From positions 1 through 38,886 of the IMG/VR virus record IMGVR_UViG_3300021963_000292: a DNA stretch of 38,886 bases; one strand, 5' to 3'. This DNA comes from a virus. The stretch's first letter is position 1; each line of letters starts with the position of its first letter. The notes beneath the pieces are model-generated. The model searched no databases. It saw only the letters and a program-made list of their open reading frames with translations, and had not been told where the DNA came from. Positions 1 to 8,613 of the stretch are shown piece after piece. The translations under genes and the position numbers were made by a program.

Positions 1-150
1 GGAAACAGTATCCAGATAGCTCAGTTCCGTGGGGCTGATTGTCGCGCCGTTGGCTGACACGTTTCCAGCGACAGTCAGGACTTTACCGGTGCCGACATTA
101 ACGCCAACGCTCGTGCCTGTGCCGTCCGCTTTGAACAGCGCATCAATGGT
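1..150. repeat. Terminal direct repeat, left copy
   Basis: These 150 bases recur at 38737-38886 with one difference, C at 127 and T at 38863. The fibre reading frame continues exactly across the join, so the repeat reflects overlapping ends of a circular assembly, or of a terminally redundant, permuted genome. It is unlikely to be a biological repeat inside the phage. Confidence 0.95.
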
Positions 151-246
151 ATCAAGATCGGTATTGAGTTTCGTCCCCCATGTGTCGGCGGAAGCACCGA
201 CTTCAGGTTTCGTCAATCCAAGGTTTGTTGTGGTTGTATCAGCCAT
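1..246 (-). CDS. Receptor-binding tail fibre, N-terminal part (continues at 38736)
   Basis: This is the first 82 codons of the fibre whose remainder lies at the other end of the window. The start ATG at 246 follows GAGGACTAA, a ribosome site overlapping the stop of the upstream repeat-protein gene. The N-terminus reads [20 protein letters not shown], a form common to virion-attachment ends of fibres in environmental podoviruses (from memory). On the circular map the whole gene is 1830 nt, 609 aa. The only mismatch between the two terminal copies falls at the third base of Ala40 (GCG/GCA) and is silent. Confidence 0.88.
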   Translation of the reverse strand, partial: MADTTTTNLGLTKPEVGASADTWGTKLNTDLDTIDALFKADGTGTSVGVNVGTGKVLTVAGNVSANGATISPTELSYLDTVS

Positions 247-253
247 TTAGTCC

Positions 254-895
254 TCACGCAGCTTGCTGCCATATTTCTGCTGTATCAGAAATTGGCGTCC
301 ATGTCTTGCTTGTTGTTGATTGTGGTGTCCAAGTTTCAGAAACCGCTTCGACGGGTGTCCAAGTCTCAGATGTGTCGCTCACAGGTGTCCATGTTTCCGG
401 CGTTACAGGCTCCGGTTCCCACTTCTTTGTGGCGTTAATCGTGACGCTTGATTGTGCATTACAGTTGACAGTTACCGACGCAACGCGGGGTGCAGACACG
501 CTGACCGACGAAACCGCGTTCGACGTAATGCTGACAAGGAACACGCCCTGAAGCGACACAGATACGCTAGATGTGGCGCTAGAAGCACAAGCGGCGTTCT
601 GGATGCGTGTTGCGGCCACGGACACGCTCGATGTCGCAGTAGAAGCCACAGAAGCGTTCTGAATGCGATTGGCGCTGACAGATGCACTAGACGTTGCGTT
701 ACATGTAACCGCTGCCAGATTAATCTTTTGGGCTGTTACAGTGGTCGATGATGTGGCCGTATCGGAAACGGCGGCAAGCAGAATGCGTTGCGCGGAAACG
801 GCAGCACTAGACGCGGCATTTACAGTGATAGACGCCTCTTTAGGGTCTATTCCATAATTACCGCGTCCATATAGACCGCTGCCGTAGCCAGCCAT
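254..895 (-). CDS. Tandem-repeat virion protein, probably tail or fibre associated
   Basis: The protein has 213 aa and starts MAGYGSGLYGRGNYG. From about residue 17 to 156 it is built of seven tandem units of 20 residues, with a pattern near A-V-x-x-x-ATSSVSVSA-x-RI. It ends in four or five short units built on ETWTPVSDTS. The Ser/Thr/Ala/Val-rich alternating pattern suggests a beta-structured rod. It sits between the 126-aa tail-type protein and the fibre, 7 nt upstream of the fibre start, so a tail or fibre-attachment role is likely. No enzyme motif is visible. The function is inferred from position and repeat structure only. Confidence 0.8.
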   Translation of the reverse strand: MAGYGSGLYGRGNYGIDPKEASITVNAASSAAVSAQRILLAAVSDTATSSTTVTAQKINLAAVTCNATSSASVSANRIQNASVASTATSSVSVAATRIQNAACASSATSSVSVSLQGVFLVSITSNAVSSVSVSAPRVASVTVNCNAQSSVTINATKKWEPEPVTPETWTPVSDTSETWTPVEAVSETWTPQSTTSKTWTPISDTAEIWQQAA

Positions 896-899
896 CTAC

Positions 900-1280
900 T
901 TAGTCCAGATTGATGTCGAAGTCGCCCGCAGGAATACGGAGAACGTCACCGCTTGCAATCGTCTTGCTCGTTGTCAACGCGCCATAGGCAAGCATATTGC
1001 CGCTCGTGGAAGCGTCAAAGATTGCTGCATACGTCACAGTCCCCCAAGAGGCAGTCGCCGTGGGAAACTCAACAGCCGCCGTGTTGGACGCCTGATTAGC
1101 CGTGACAGTGAACGCAATCGTCTGCCGAGCGTAAGAGCCACCAGAGACTTCCGTCCCCGTGTTACCCTCACCCGGATCGGACGTATACAGGCCGACATAG
1201 AGCGTGGACGGAACCGTGTAGGCTGTCGCACCGAAAACATGGAGGAGAACCTTGTTCTCAAGATAATTGGAAAAACTCAT
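900..1280 (-). CDS. Conserved phage tail-type structural protein
   Basis: The protein has 126 aa and begins MSFSNYLENKVLLHVFG, followed by a LYVGLYTSDPG segment and a C-terminal YGALTTSKTIASGDVLRIPAG stretch. This layout is typical of a small beta-rich protein found beside tail or fibre genes in many phages and often annotated as a tail fibre protein (recalled, not searched). It overlaps the adaptor gene by 4 nt through ATGA, so the two are probably translationally coupled. It may be a small decoration or fibre-hub component. Confidence 0.75.
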   Translation of the reverse strand: MSFSNYLENKVLLHVFGATAYTVPSTLYVGLYTSDPGEGNTGTEVSGGSYARQTIAFTVTANQASNTAAVEFPTATASWGTVTYAAIFDASTSGNMLAYGALTTSKTIASGDVLRIPAGDFDINLD

Positions 1281-1897
1281 CCGAATGTCCTCAAGCGGGG
1301 TTTAAGTTTAGACGAACCAATACGCGCCCGTTCGTCGGCGATGCGCATATCCTCTACCATCTTCTCATAGAGAGAAGTCCAGATACCCGTGCGCTCATCT
1401 TCCTTGAGATACGGCGCGGACTGAGCCAGCGTTGCGTACAGGTAGATGTCGGGGCTTTCGGTCAGAAGCCAGTTAGTTGGCGCTGCGTCCGACAATGCGG
1501 GCAGCTTGGCGTAGTAGAGAAGTTCCGCGTCATACGACCCGTCAGGCTGCGGCAGAACTTCGAACTGCTGGCCAATGGTCGTAAAGAACATCGGCTGCCC
1601 GCCCGCGCTATAGACTTGGCTGTCTTCAAGAAGCTGTTCCGGCGTGACGTAAAGCAGCGGCGTTACTGGGTTCGTGTTCAACTGAAACCGGATTGTTTCT
1701 TTCCAGTCGGAAGGAACAGCAAAATATGGCGTATCCAAAGTTGCGTCGGCACGAACCACCATCTTGCGGTGGCGGATTTGACGGCTCATCTGCGCTTCAG
1801 CAAGCGAGATAAAGTTCGGGATCGCGGATGTCAGATCAGACCGATTGAGCCAATCGGCGACTGCGGTCTTCAACTCTGAATACGTCGTAATCGCCAT
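1277..1897 (-). CDS. Head-to-tail adaptor protein (SU10-adaptor type)
   Basis: The protein has 206 aa and starts MAITTYSELKTAVADWLNRS. The early helical segment with SLAEAQMSRQIRHRK, then VPSDWKETIRF and SPDIYLYATLAQSAPYLKED, is the usual pattern of the small adaptor that binds below the portal ring in SU10-like podoviruses. It lies two genes after the major capsid protein, the normal place for an adaptor. Its start overlaps the stop of the 102-aa gene by one base. Assignment rests on recognised family pattern and gene order. Confidence 0.8.
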   Translation of the reverse strand: MAITTYSELKTAVADWLNRSDLTSAIPNFISLAEAQMSRQIRHRKMVVRADATLDTPYFAVPSDWKETIRFQLNTNPVTPLLYVTPEQLLEDSQVYSAGGQPMFFTTIGQQFEVLPQPDGSYDAELLYYAKLPALSDAAPTNWLLTESPDIYLYATLAQSAPYLKEDERTGIWTSLYEKMVEDMRIADERARIGSSKLKPRLRTFG

Positions 1898-2205
1898 TAA
1901 ACAGTCCCCGGCCTTGTGCGGAAGTAACGATTGTCAGGATCGTTCAACCACTTCTTCATCGCCTCTTGGTCTTTAGTAATACCTTGGCGCTCAAGTTCGT
2001 AATACACTGAAAGCGGGATGCTGCCAACCTTTGTCCACTCACCCCAGCGTTCAGGTGCAGCGTTAAATTCAGCCTTATTGGCTTCGATGATTGCAGTAAC
2101 ATCCTGTTCCTTTTGAATGATCGCCTCATCTTTGTCGGCGTCATAGTGGAACGAGGTGACGATGCCTGTAAGGTTGCTATCGTCTGCAATGATACGTTTA
2201 GACAT
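1897..2205 (-). CDS. Conserved hypothetical protein between capsid and adaptor
   Basis: The protein has 102 aa, with SFHYDADKDEAIIQKEQDV near the N-terminus and a charged helical middle. The start ATG at 2205 has a strong GGAGGGAAT ribosome site. It follows the major capsid gene after a 51-nt gap holding a hairpin. Small proteins here are common in podoviruses of this type and may be head completion or head-tail joining factors, but no fold or motif supports a specific role. Confidence 0.7.
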   Translation of the reverse strand: MSKRIIADDSNLTGIVTSFHYDADKDEAIIQKEQDVTAIIEANKAEFNAAPERWGEWTKVGSIPLSVYYELERQGITKDQEAMKKWLNDPDNRYFRTRPGTV

Positions 2206-2223
2206 ATTCCCTCCAAAGAGTTA

Positions 2224-2247
2224 GGGGAGAGGCCGAAACCCCTCCCC
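2224..2247 (-). terminator. Hairpin after the major capsid gene
   Basis: A 9-bp stem with one mismatch (GGGGAGGGG against CCTCTCCCC, minus strand) closes a 6-nt loop. It sits just downstream of the capsid stop and just upstream of the next ribosome site. No T-run follows, so it is more likely a partial terminator or an mRNA 3'-end stabiliser than a full stop. Confidence 0.45.
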
Positions 2248-2256
2248 ATCCCCAAC

Positions 2257-3219
2257 TTACGACGTGGCCAAATCCGCACAAATACCATGCGCTGCCTGAT
2301 TGTTCACCTTCAGACCATACTCGACGAGAAGCAGAGCCTTCTCGGCGTCGCCCGTCTTCGCCAAGTCCATCTTCTGGATCGGACGAAGAACCGCCAACGA
2401 AGCGTAATCGGGATCGACGACGAACGCGTCGCGGTCACGCTGGAAGCGGTTGGGAACGATGTTGACCGTACCGAAGTCGGACACATAAACGTCGGCAGCG
2501 CCGATGATCTGTGCCTGCTGGCCAGCCGGAACGTCACGATAACGCGTGGCGATACCCGTGAATGCAGAAGCGGCCGTCTTGTTGAACGGACCAACCATCA
2601 GCATCTTGGGCGTACCACCCGAAGTCCAGACGCTCTGGATAACGCCCTTCAACAGCGTTTCCGTGAAAGCGCGCTGCGTACCGTCGGTACGAGCAGCAGT
2701 CGGGGTCGAGCCAACCGTCGGGTTAGCACCACCGGAACCGAACGAGGTGTTCGAGGTCAACCACGCAGGCAGACCAGCGGTACGACGAGCGGTCGTGGTG
2801 TTACCAGCAACCGACGCTTGGTTGGCAAGCAGTGCGCTTTCCATGTCACGCTTCAGTTCCGAACCCAGCTTGGCAAGCTGGTAGGTCATTTCGTTACGAC
2901 GACCAGCCTTATCGACTGCTTCGAGCGTACCGGAGATCACGACGTTCTTCGTGCTGATCTGCGTGTAGTTACCAACGCGGCTGGTTGGCGTAACAGCAGT
3001 GAACGAAGAAATGTCGTCACCTTCGAGCGCGGCGTTAGAAGCCGAGGCAGCAGCCAGAGCGTCCGTCTGCCATTCGAAGTAGGTGTTCTTAACGCTCTCG
3101 CGGCCGATGTTCGAAATGAACGGCGTTTCTTCCGGCGAGATGTTATAGATGACGTTCGACAGGTCTTCACGAATACCGATAGCGGAGTACCGGGTAAAAG
3201 TATTTGCTACAATAGCCAT
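2257..3219 (-). CDS. Major capsid protein (SU10 / DUF5309 type)
   Basis: The protein has 320 aa and begins MAIVANTFTRYSAIGIREDL, followed by the characteristic NVIYNISPEETPFISNIGR segment. SRVGNYTQISTKNVVISGT and the C-terminal VDPDYASLAVLRP follow, as in the SU10 major head protein family (HK97-like fold). It forms the procapsid shell with the scaffold protein encoded directly upstream. The start at 3219 follows AAGGATG. Length and order (scaffold, capsid, adaptor) fit the family. No obvious N-terminal cleavage peptide is seen. Confidence 0.93.
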   Translation of the reverse strand: MAIVANTFTRYSAIGIREDLSNVIYNISPEETPFISNIGRESVKNTYFEWQTDALAAASASNAALEGDDISSFTAVTPTSRVGNYTQISTKNVVISGTLEAVDKAGRRNEMTYQLAKLGSELKRDMESALLANQASVAGNTTTARRTAGLPAWLTSNTSFGSGGANPTVGSTPTAARTDGTQRAFTETLLKGVIQSVWTSGGTPKMLMVGPFNKTAASAFTGIATRYRDVPAGQQAQIIGAADVYVSDFGTVNIVPNRFQRDRDAFVVDPDYASLAVLRPIQKMDLAKTGDAEKALLLVEYGLKVNNQAAHGICADLATS

Positions 3220-3234
3220 TAGTTCACATCCTTG

Positions 3235-4245
3235 TTAAATGAGTTTGTCCAACAGGGCCGCCGCATCTGCGACACGGCCAGTACGCGCAAGGCGCTGGGA
3301 CGCTTTCTTTACGTCGGAGGAACGTGTGTTCATTTGAGTACCAGAAGAACCGGGGCGAACGATCCGCGCAACCTTCTTTGGCTGGGCTTTCACTTTCTCC
3401 ACTTTCTTCGAACCCTTATCGAACATCATAGCTTTGCGAAGGATCGAGACGTGAGTAGCTTGAACAAGGGCGCTTAGGTCGCGTTCACTAAACCCATTAT
3501 TCAAAGCCCATTCACGAAGTTCCTTGGCTTCGCTCTGCATTGTACCTTCGTCTTTCCATTCAGGAATGACTTCCGGTAGCTTAGCGCGTTCTGCCTCGAC
3601 AAACTCGGTCAATGCCCGTGTCTGATCTTTAGCAGTCTCCTCAGCAACTCGCCTCTGCTCAATTTCAACAGCTTGAAGTTTTGCAGCGCGCTCTTGATGA
3701 GATTTACGCCAATGCCGTTCCAACCGCGCCGCCTCAATGGGGTCTTCGTTATAAAGATTGTCCCAATCAGGCTCAGCCTCGGACTGCATCTCAAGTTGTG
3801 CTTTAAGCACTGGAAGCAGTTCCGCGTATTGAGCGCGTTCCATACGGATCGCTTCGGCTTCGCCTTGGAACGACTTGCGTTCTTCTGCTAATGCCTGAGT
3901 TTTCCGCGTATAATCCGAATAACGAGAATAACCTTTCCGAAGTTCGTCAAGGGTGACTTCGAATTCTTTGCCATCATCTTTTACCTTGATGACTAGATCG
4001 TCAGGAAGTTCCTGTTCGATAACCTCTTCTGTGTCGTCCTCTTCATCCGGGTCGGACTGTTCGTCTTCTACATCGGCCTCTTCATATTCGGCGTCTGCTT
4101 CTTCCGCGTCGTCCTGAACTGTTTCCAGTTCTTGCGCCTCGGCCTCGTCTTGGGTGTCCTCATCAGGGCCAAGCAGTTGGTCGATGGCTAGTGTTGCTTC
4201 GTGGAGGCCGATCCCTGTAAGGGGGTTGCCGACTTGTTCCGTCAT
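3235..4245 (-). CDS. Capsid assembly scaffolding protein
   Basis: The protein has 336 aa. Residues 25-80 are extremely acidic (runs of D and E). A LPDDLVIKVKDDGKEFEVTL motif follows, then a long charged coiled coil, and a basic C-terminal end (KKVEKVKAQPKKVARIVRPG). An acidic N-terminus, helical core and basic C-terminal capsid-binding tail are typical of podovirus scaffolds. It lies directly upstream of the major capsid gene. The start ATG at 4245 follows AAGGTG. It should be present in procapsids and leave before or during packaging. Confidence 0.88.
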   Translation of the reverse strand: MTEQVGNPLTGIGLHEATLAIDQLLGPDEDTQDEAEAQELETVQDDAEEADAEYEEADVEDEQSDPDEEDDTEEVIEQELPDDLVIKVKDDGKEFEVTLDELRKGYSRYSDYTRKTQALAEERKSFQGEAEAIRMERAQYAELLPVLKAQLEMQSEAEPDWDNLYNEDPIEAARLERHWRKSHQERAAKLQAVEIEQRRVAEETAKDQTRALTEFVEAERAKLPEVIPEWKDEGTMQSEAKELREWALNNGFSERDLSALVQATHVSILRKAMMFDKGSKKVEKVKAQPKKVARIVRPGSSGTQMNTRSSDVKKASQRLARTGRVADAAALLDKLI

Positions 4246-4267
4246 ATAGCACCTTCTTTATTAAATG

Positions 4268-4498
4268 TTAACTCCTCGACTTGGCGATTAAGCCGTCATC
4301 AAGAATTGCCTGTAAGCGGCCTTTCAAACGCTCAAGTCCTTTGAGCGTGTGAAACATGTTCGAGCGTGCGTCATGGTCGGCCGGGGCCGACAAGCGCCAC
4401 TCTTCGAAAATATCTTTTTCCACTTCGGCGAATGCCTCCTTGAGAATATCATCCTCAAGAAGGCGCTTTGCGTGGTTAGCTTTTGTGATAGGGTCCAT
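4268..4498 (-). CDS. Small conserved protein between the portal-side gene and scaffold
   Basis: The protein has 76 aa and is mostly helical. It starts MDPITKANHAKRLLEDDILK and contains LKGLERLKGRLQAILDDGL. Its ATG overlaps the TAA of the upstream 518-aa gene (TAATG), so translation is coupled. Similar short helical proteins often precede scaffold genes in podoviruses. The role is unknown, with head assembly inferred from position only. Confidence 0.72.
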   Translation of the reverse strand: MDPITKANHAKRLLEDDILKEAFAEVEKDIFEEWRLSAPADHDARSNMFHTLKGLERLKGRLQAILDDGLIAKSRS

Positions 4499-6054
4499 TA
4501 GATCAACGGCACATACTGGGGGTTAACCATCGCGCTGGCCGGGCCGGGCGTGGTCGGTGCGAGAACCGGGCCGGGTTGCGACGCAAAGAACATCGCCTCC
4601 GGGCCAAAGCCGTATTTCTCATAGTCGGCGATGTTCGGGTTAACACGACGATCCTGCCCAGCAGGTAAACCGCCCATGCCAACACCCGGACCGAATGGAG
4701 AAACATACGGCACTGCCGTACCAGCGCCACCGCCGCCGCCAAGCAACCCGGCTCCCGCGCTACCGACTAAGCTGGCAAGTTGGAGATAATCCACAAGGTT
4801 CATGTTGGCCGTTAACTTGCTTAATAGTCCACTGCCACCAGCGCCCTTCATCGTGACATCCTGAATTTCTTCTGGCGTCATCCCCTGAGTTACGTCTGGG
4901 CTTTGTGCAACCGTAGAATTAAGCGCGTTTGCGGCAGCGGATGCAGCAAGGGCTTCCGGCGCTGTGAAGGCAGGAGGAAGAATGTTTTGTGGAGCCGTCA
5001 GAATAATCTCCTCAGGCGGAGGCGTATATTCCTGTTGCGTTTCAGCTGGCTGCGCGGCTTGTGCGGGCTGGTTAATAACCTGATCGAGCAAGGTGTTAGA
5101 AATGCCACCAGTAACGGCAGGGAAGATGTTAGAAACAGCAGTCGAAGCTGGCTGTCGAATAGCAGTTGCGATGATCTCTTCTGGCGGAGGAGTATACGCC
5201 ACTGGTGCAGGCTCAACTGGCGCTGGCTGCGTTTGCGCAGGGGCAACATTGGAAAGCTGTGCGCCATCAAATGGGCTTGGTATCAGACTTGTCGCTGCTG
5301 TTCCGATTGCCCCACCAGTTGCGCTTGGCGCACTCTTTTGTAAGGCAGTCACGATTATATCGTCAATCAAGCTGCCAGTTGCAGAACCATACACAGAGCC
5401 AAGCGCGCTTGCGCCAGCCTGCGCACCAGCATTAACTGCGTTTTGCACGGCAGAGTTTGTTACTGCGTTAATTGCTGCATCACTGCCGGGAGCCACGCCA
5501 CCAAACACTTGACCGCCGAGCGCGGAACCACCAGCGGCCAATCCAGCGCGAAGCAATGTGTTCTCTAAACTTCGGCCTTGAGCAACGCTTGAAGCCGTAG
5601 AACCAATGGCCGCACCAAGAACTGGGCCAACGCCGGGAATGAAGCTGGCAGCAACTGGCAGTGCAATGTCGGCAATCTTACCAAGAACGCTCTTGTTCAC
5701 TTTTTCGTTGGCGACATCGTAATACCGCATCGGACCAACGCTGCCGTCAGTATTTATCGTGCGCTCTCCAGTTTGGATCGTCCATCCGGCTTTGTTGCCT
5801 TTTTCATCGCTTATGGATTGACCAAGCGCAACAGCTTGACGCGCCGCATCAGGACCAATTCCGCTGAATAAAACATTGCCTTTGTTATCTACAATGCGAA
5901 CCTCTTGGGCATTCTGAACGCGAAACGTGTTGTCCTGCAAAATACCTGTTGGATTGCCTTTGTTGGACAAAGCAGACGTAATTAGTTCGCCCACTGGCAT
6001 CATAACGCCACGGTCAATTCCACGATCAAATGCTGGCGTATCCCCAAATGGCAT
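4498..6054 (-). CDS. Ala/Pro-rich virion-associated protein of unknown function
   Basis: The protein has 518 aa and is not recognised. The N-terminal part is mixed alpha/beta (for example NAQEVRIVDNKGNVLFSGIG). The centre has glycine-zipper-like Ala/Gly stretches (VGPVLGAAIGSTASSVAQG, AAGGSALGGQVFGG) that could insert in membranes or pack as helices. Two near-copies of YTPPPEEII-TA follow, and a Gly-rich C-terminus (LLGGGGGAGTAVPY). It overlaps the portal stop by one base. Small residues, repeats and position between portal and scaffold suggest a minor head or ejection protein, without direct evidence. Confidence 0.72.
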   Translation of the reverse strand: MPFGDTPAFDRGIDRGVMMPVGELITSALSNKGNPTGILQDNTFRVQNAQEVRIVDNKGNVLFSGIGPDAARQAVALGQSISDEKGNKAGWTIQTGERTINTDGSVGPMRYYDVANEKVNKSVLGKIADIALPVAASFIPGVGPVLGAAIGSTASSVAQGRSLENTLLRAGLAAGGSALGGQVFGGVAPGSDAAINAVTNSAVQNAVNAGAQAGASALGSVYGSATGSLIDDIIVTALQKSAPSATGGAIGTAATSLIPSPFDGAQLSNVAPAQTQPAPVEPAPVAYTPPPEEIIATAIRQPASTAVSNIFPAVTGGISNTLLDQVINQPAQAAQPAETQQEYTPPPEEIILTAPQNILPPAFTAPEALAASAAANALNSTVAQSPDVTQGMTPEEIQDVTMKGAGGSGLLSKLTANMNLVDYLQLASLVGSAGAGLLGGGGGAGTAVPYVSPFGPGVGMGGLPAGQDRRVNPNIADYEKYGFGPEAMFFASQPGPVLAPTTPGPASAMVNPQYVPLI

Positions 6055-8423
6055 TACATCATTCCTTCTGGCGGAAGTTCAGGCTGCATCGGCATTTCCT
6101 GCATCGGCATTTGTGCTTGTTGAGTGGCCTGCGCCATCTGCGCGTTCTGCGCGGCCTGTTGGGCCTGCATAGCCGCACGATCCATTTCGCCCTGCTGGCG
6201 TAGGAACTCACGGTCGCGCTGCATCAACGCTTCGATGTTGGCCGTGTTAACCTGCGTGCCGTACTTAGCTTCAATCTCAGCGGCCTTGATCATGAGGTCG
6301 GCGTCGAGTTTGTCGCGCTCACGGTCGTCCTTGCGCAGCATCTCTTCGCGCTGCAACTCAAGTTCAGCCGCCTTCTTCTGGATGTCAGCGCGGATCGCTT
6401 CCATCTGAACCTGAGACAGCATCTCTTCCGGTGTTGGTTGCGGTGGAGCAGGCGGGGGTGGAGGCGGCATCATGGCCGGGTCTTTGAAGAACACACTTGG
6501 GTCTTTGTACCCAGCAAGCGCCATCATCTGGGCCAGCGTATTGTAGTAGCCCTGAATATCGACCAGCGGTGCGCCCATCTGCATCAGCATTTCCTGCTTA
6601 GCAGCGACTTGGCCCAAGAATGCCATCTTCTCTTCGTTGCTGCCCGTGCCGAGAGCGACGTTGACAACGACATCCATGCTTGCGTCCCACACACGCGGGT
6701 CGATTGGCACGAAATTATTGCGCAGACGCACCATGCGCGGAGCATCTTGGTTCTTCATGATAAGCTGTAACGACTTCTTAAACAGGCCCTTCATGCCTGT
6801 TTCGGCGAAGATACGGCAGATCAATTCGATGTGCTGAGCAGCGGCCGAGATCGTAGCGGCAACAGCGGCGCGGGTCGAAGACTGAAGCGCATTTGCGTCG
6901 AGGCCAGCCGCAGCCTTGGAAATACCTGTGCGGTTCTCGCGCAGTTCGTCCATGTACTGCAACATCGGGAAGGCTTGCTGCCCGACGAACGGAATTGTAA
7001 ACGGCTGCACCATGCCCGGCGCGCGCATACGGACGATCCCACCGACTTCGGTGTTCATCACGTCTTCAAGATTGACTTGGCCTTCGACAACACCCGTGCG
7101 CGGGTGGATCGACTGAGCCAAGCTGTCCAACGTGTTACGCAGGATATTCGACTTGATAAGCTGAATGTCCATCGTCACGTCGGCAATCGACATGCCGAAG
7201 AATGTGTGTGGCTCAGGATCGGGGCAGAAGTCTACGAACGGAATAAAGTCGCAGGGTTCGTAGTGGAGTATCTTGTTGGCCGTGCCAGCAACGCAGACAC
7301 GGCAAAGTTCCGCGATCCCGTCGCCGTCCATGTCAACATACACATAGCCCTCGATGTAAAGGACTTTGCGGGATGTCGTATCTGTGCGGCCCGTGATCTG
7401 AACGAAGGCTTGCGGGTTACGGTCAAAGGCTTCTTGGTTTCCTTCAAAGTCATCGAGCGTTTCATAACCAAGGTCTTGAACCTCGTCCCACTCATAGCCC
7501 ATCTTAACAAGATCGGACACGGTGACGTAACGGCGATGCGCCACAAACTCTGCTTCTTCGATAGATCGCGCACGACGGTCGATCAGAAACTCTTCCGGCG
7601 GTACGGATTGAACACACAGGCGGCCCTTCTCCGTAGTGCGGACAACGGTGCAATCGTAGGTCGCTGGAGACTGCTGCATCATTTCACCCATCGGCGTTGC
7701 AACCATCATCTCGCTCATGCGAATTTCTACGTCCTTAACTTCGACGGTAGGGTCGGACTGAAGGACGGAGAACGCGGCCTCATCGAGACCCGTGAAGTAA
7801 TGGGTGGTGACATCTTTCTCGGTATCCCACCAGACTTTCATGATCCCGTTCTTACGGATCAGTGCGTCCTTAAACGTGGAATAGCATTCGACGAAAAGGT
7901 TGTTATCCCGCGTCAAGCAGTAGTTTACATAGTCCGTTGCTTGCTGCGCGTTTTCAACATCTTCAGGGCCGTTCGGCGCAAACTCGACGACGTTGTTGGC
8001 AGCGAAAAACACCTTCATGATCGACGGCATCATGGCCTGCACGGTATCGCGCACGTCCATTGAGATCGCCTGAGAGCGGCCTTCTTCTTCGTTGCCGAAG
8101 GGTTCGCCCTTATAGTATTGGCCCGCAAGCGCACGCTCCGGGCTGATTACGTCGTCGATATAATCTTGTGCGTCATCAATCTCGGCGATGATGATATTCT
8201 GAAGTTCTTCTTCAGAAATAGGCTCTTCGACCTGTTCGTCTTCCATTTCAGGCTCTTCGATAGAAACTTCCGTACCATCCGGAAGTTCCATCTCCATTTC
8301 ATTGGACATATCTTCGCTGTCGTCGTTTTCAGAATTGGCGTTGGGAACACCAGTATCTTGGTACATACTATTGTTCTTAGCCATCTCAGCCTTGGTCGGC
8401 TTACGATTATTGCGATATGCCAT
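6054..8423 (-). CDS. Portal protein
   Basis: The protein has 789 aa, within the size range of podovirus portals. It forms the dodecameric ring at the packaging vertex. Residues 30-80 form an acidic leader. Segments such as TDYVNYCLTRDN, IRKNGIMKVWWD, PPEEFLIDRRARSIEEAEF and GFM-like helices in the middle match the P22-like portal group. The last 150 residues form a long charged helix that ends in a Gln/Met/Pro-rich tail, resembling the P22 barrel extension. It follows the terminase block and precedes scaffold and capsid genes. The start at 8423 follows AAGGCTAAAAC. Confidence 0.9.
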   Translation of the reverse strand: MAYRNNRKPTKAEMAKNNSMYQDTGVPNANSENDDSEDMSNEMEMELPDGTEVSIEEPEMEDEQVEEPISEEELQNIIIAEIDDAQDYIDDVISPERALAGQYYKGEPFGNEEEGRSQAISMDVRDTVQAMMPSIMKVFFAANNVVEFAPNGPEDVENAQQATDYVNYCLTRDNNLFVECYSTFKDALIRKNGIMKVWWDTEKDVTTHYFTGLDEAAFSVLQSDPTVEVKDVEIRMSEMMVATPMGEMMQQSPATYDCTVVRTTEKGRLCVQSVPPEEFLIDRRARSIEEAEFVAHRRYVTVSDLVKMGYEWDEVQDLGYETLDDFEGNQEAFDRNPQAFVQITGRTDTTSRKVLYIEGYVYVDMDGDGIAELCRVCVAGTANKILHYEPCDFIPFVDFCPDPEPHTFFGMSIADVTMDIQLIKSNILRNTLDSLAQSIHPRTGVVEGQVNLEDVMNTEVGGIVRMRAPGMVQPFTIPFVGQQAFPMLQYMDELRENRTGISKAAAGLDANALQSSTRAAVAATISAAAQHIELICRIFAETGMKGLFKKSLQLIMKNQDAPRMVRLRNNFVPIDPRVWDASMDVVVNVALGTGSNEEKMAFLGQVAAKQEMLMQMGAPLVDIQGYYNTLAQMMALAGYKDPSVFFKDPAMMPPPPPPAPPQPTPEEMLSQVQMEAIRADIQKKAAELELQREEMLRKDDRERDKLDADLMIKAAEIEAKYGTQVNTANIEALMQRDREFLRQQGEMDRAAMQAQQAAQNAQMAQATQQAQMPMQEMPMQPELPPEGMM

Positions 8424-8432
8424 GTTTTAGCC

Positions 8433-8609
8433 TTACTTCTTTTTCGACTTACCAGCTTCAGACAGGGCAATAGCAATAGCCTGTTTGCGGCTTTTAGCCA
8501 AGGGGGCCTTTGCCGGGCCTTTGGGATTTACGCCAGCGTGCAGAGTGCCGCGCTTAAATTCGCCCATGACTTTGGCGATCTTCTTGTCGGCCTTAGTGGG
8601 TTTCTTCAT
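8433..8609 (-). CDS. Small basic DUF6496-like protein
   Basis: The protein has 58 aa and is very rich in lysine. It starts MKKPTKADKKIAKVMGEFKR and ends KSRKQAIAIALSEAGKSKKK. The KQAIAIALSEAG signature resembles small phage and bacterial proteins grouped as DUF6496 (recalled). The ATG at 8609 is chosen over an upstream start because AAAGGAAAC lies just before it and it avoids overlap with the HNH gene. High positive charge suggests nucleic-acid contact. The position between endonuclease and portal gives no clear role. Confidence 0.75.
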   Translation of the reverse strand: MKKPTKADKKIAKVMGEFKRGTLHAGVNPKGPAKAPLAKSRKQAIAIALSEAGKSKKK

Positions 8610-8613
8610 TGGA

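Noticed and set aside
2113-3222. Long open frame on the plus strand, 369 codons, antisense to the capsid gene
   Set aside because: It mirrors the codon structure of the capsid gene, has no ribosome site and no recognisable motif.
6831-8063. Long plus-strand open frame, 410 codons, antisense to the portal gene
   Set aside because: Shadow of portal codon use; no ribosome site, no domain.
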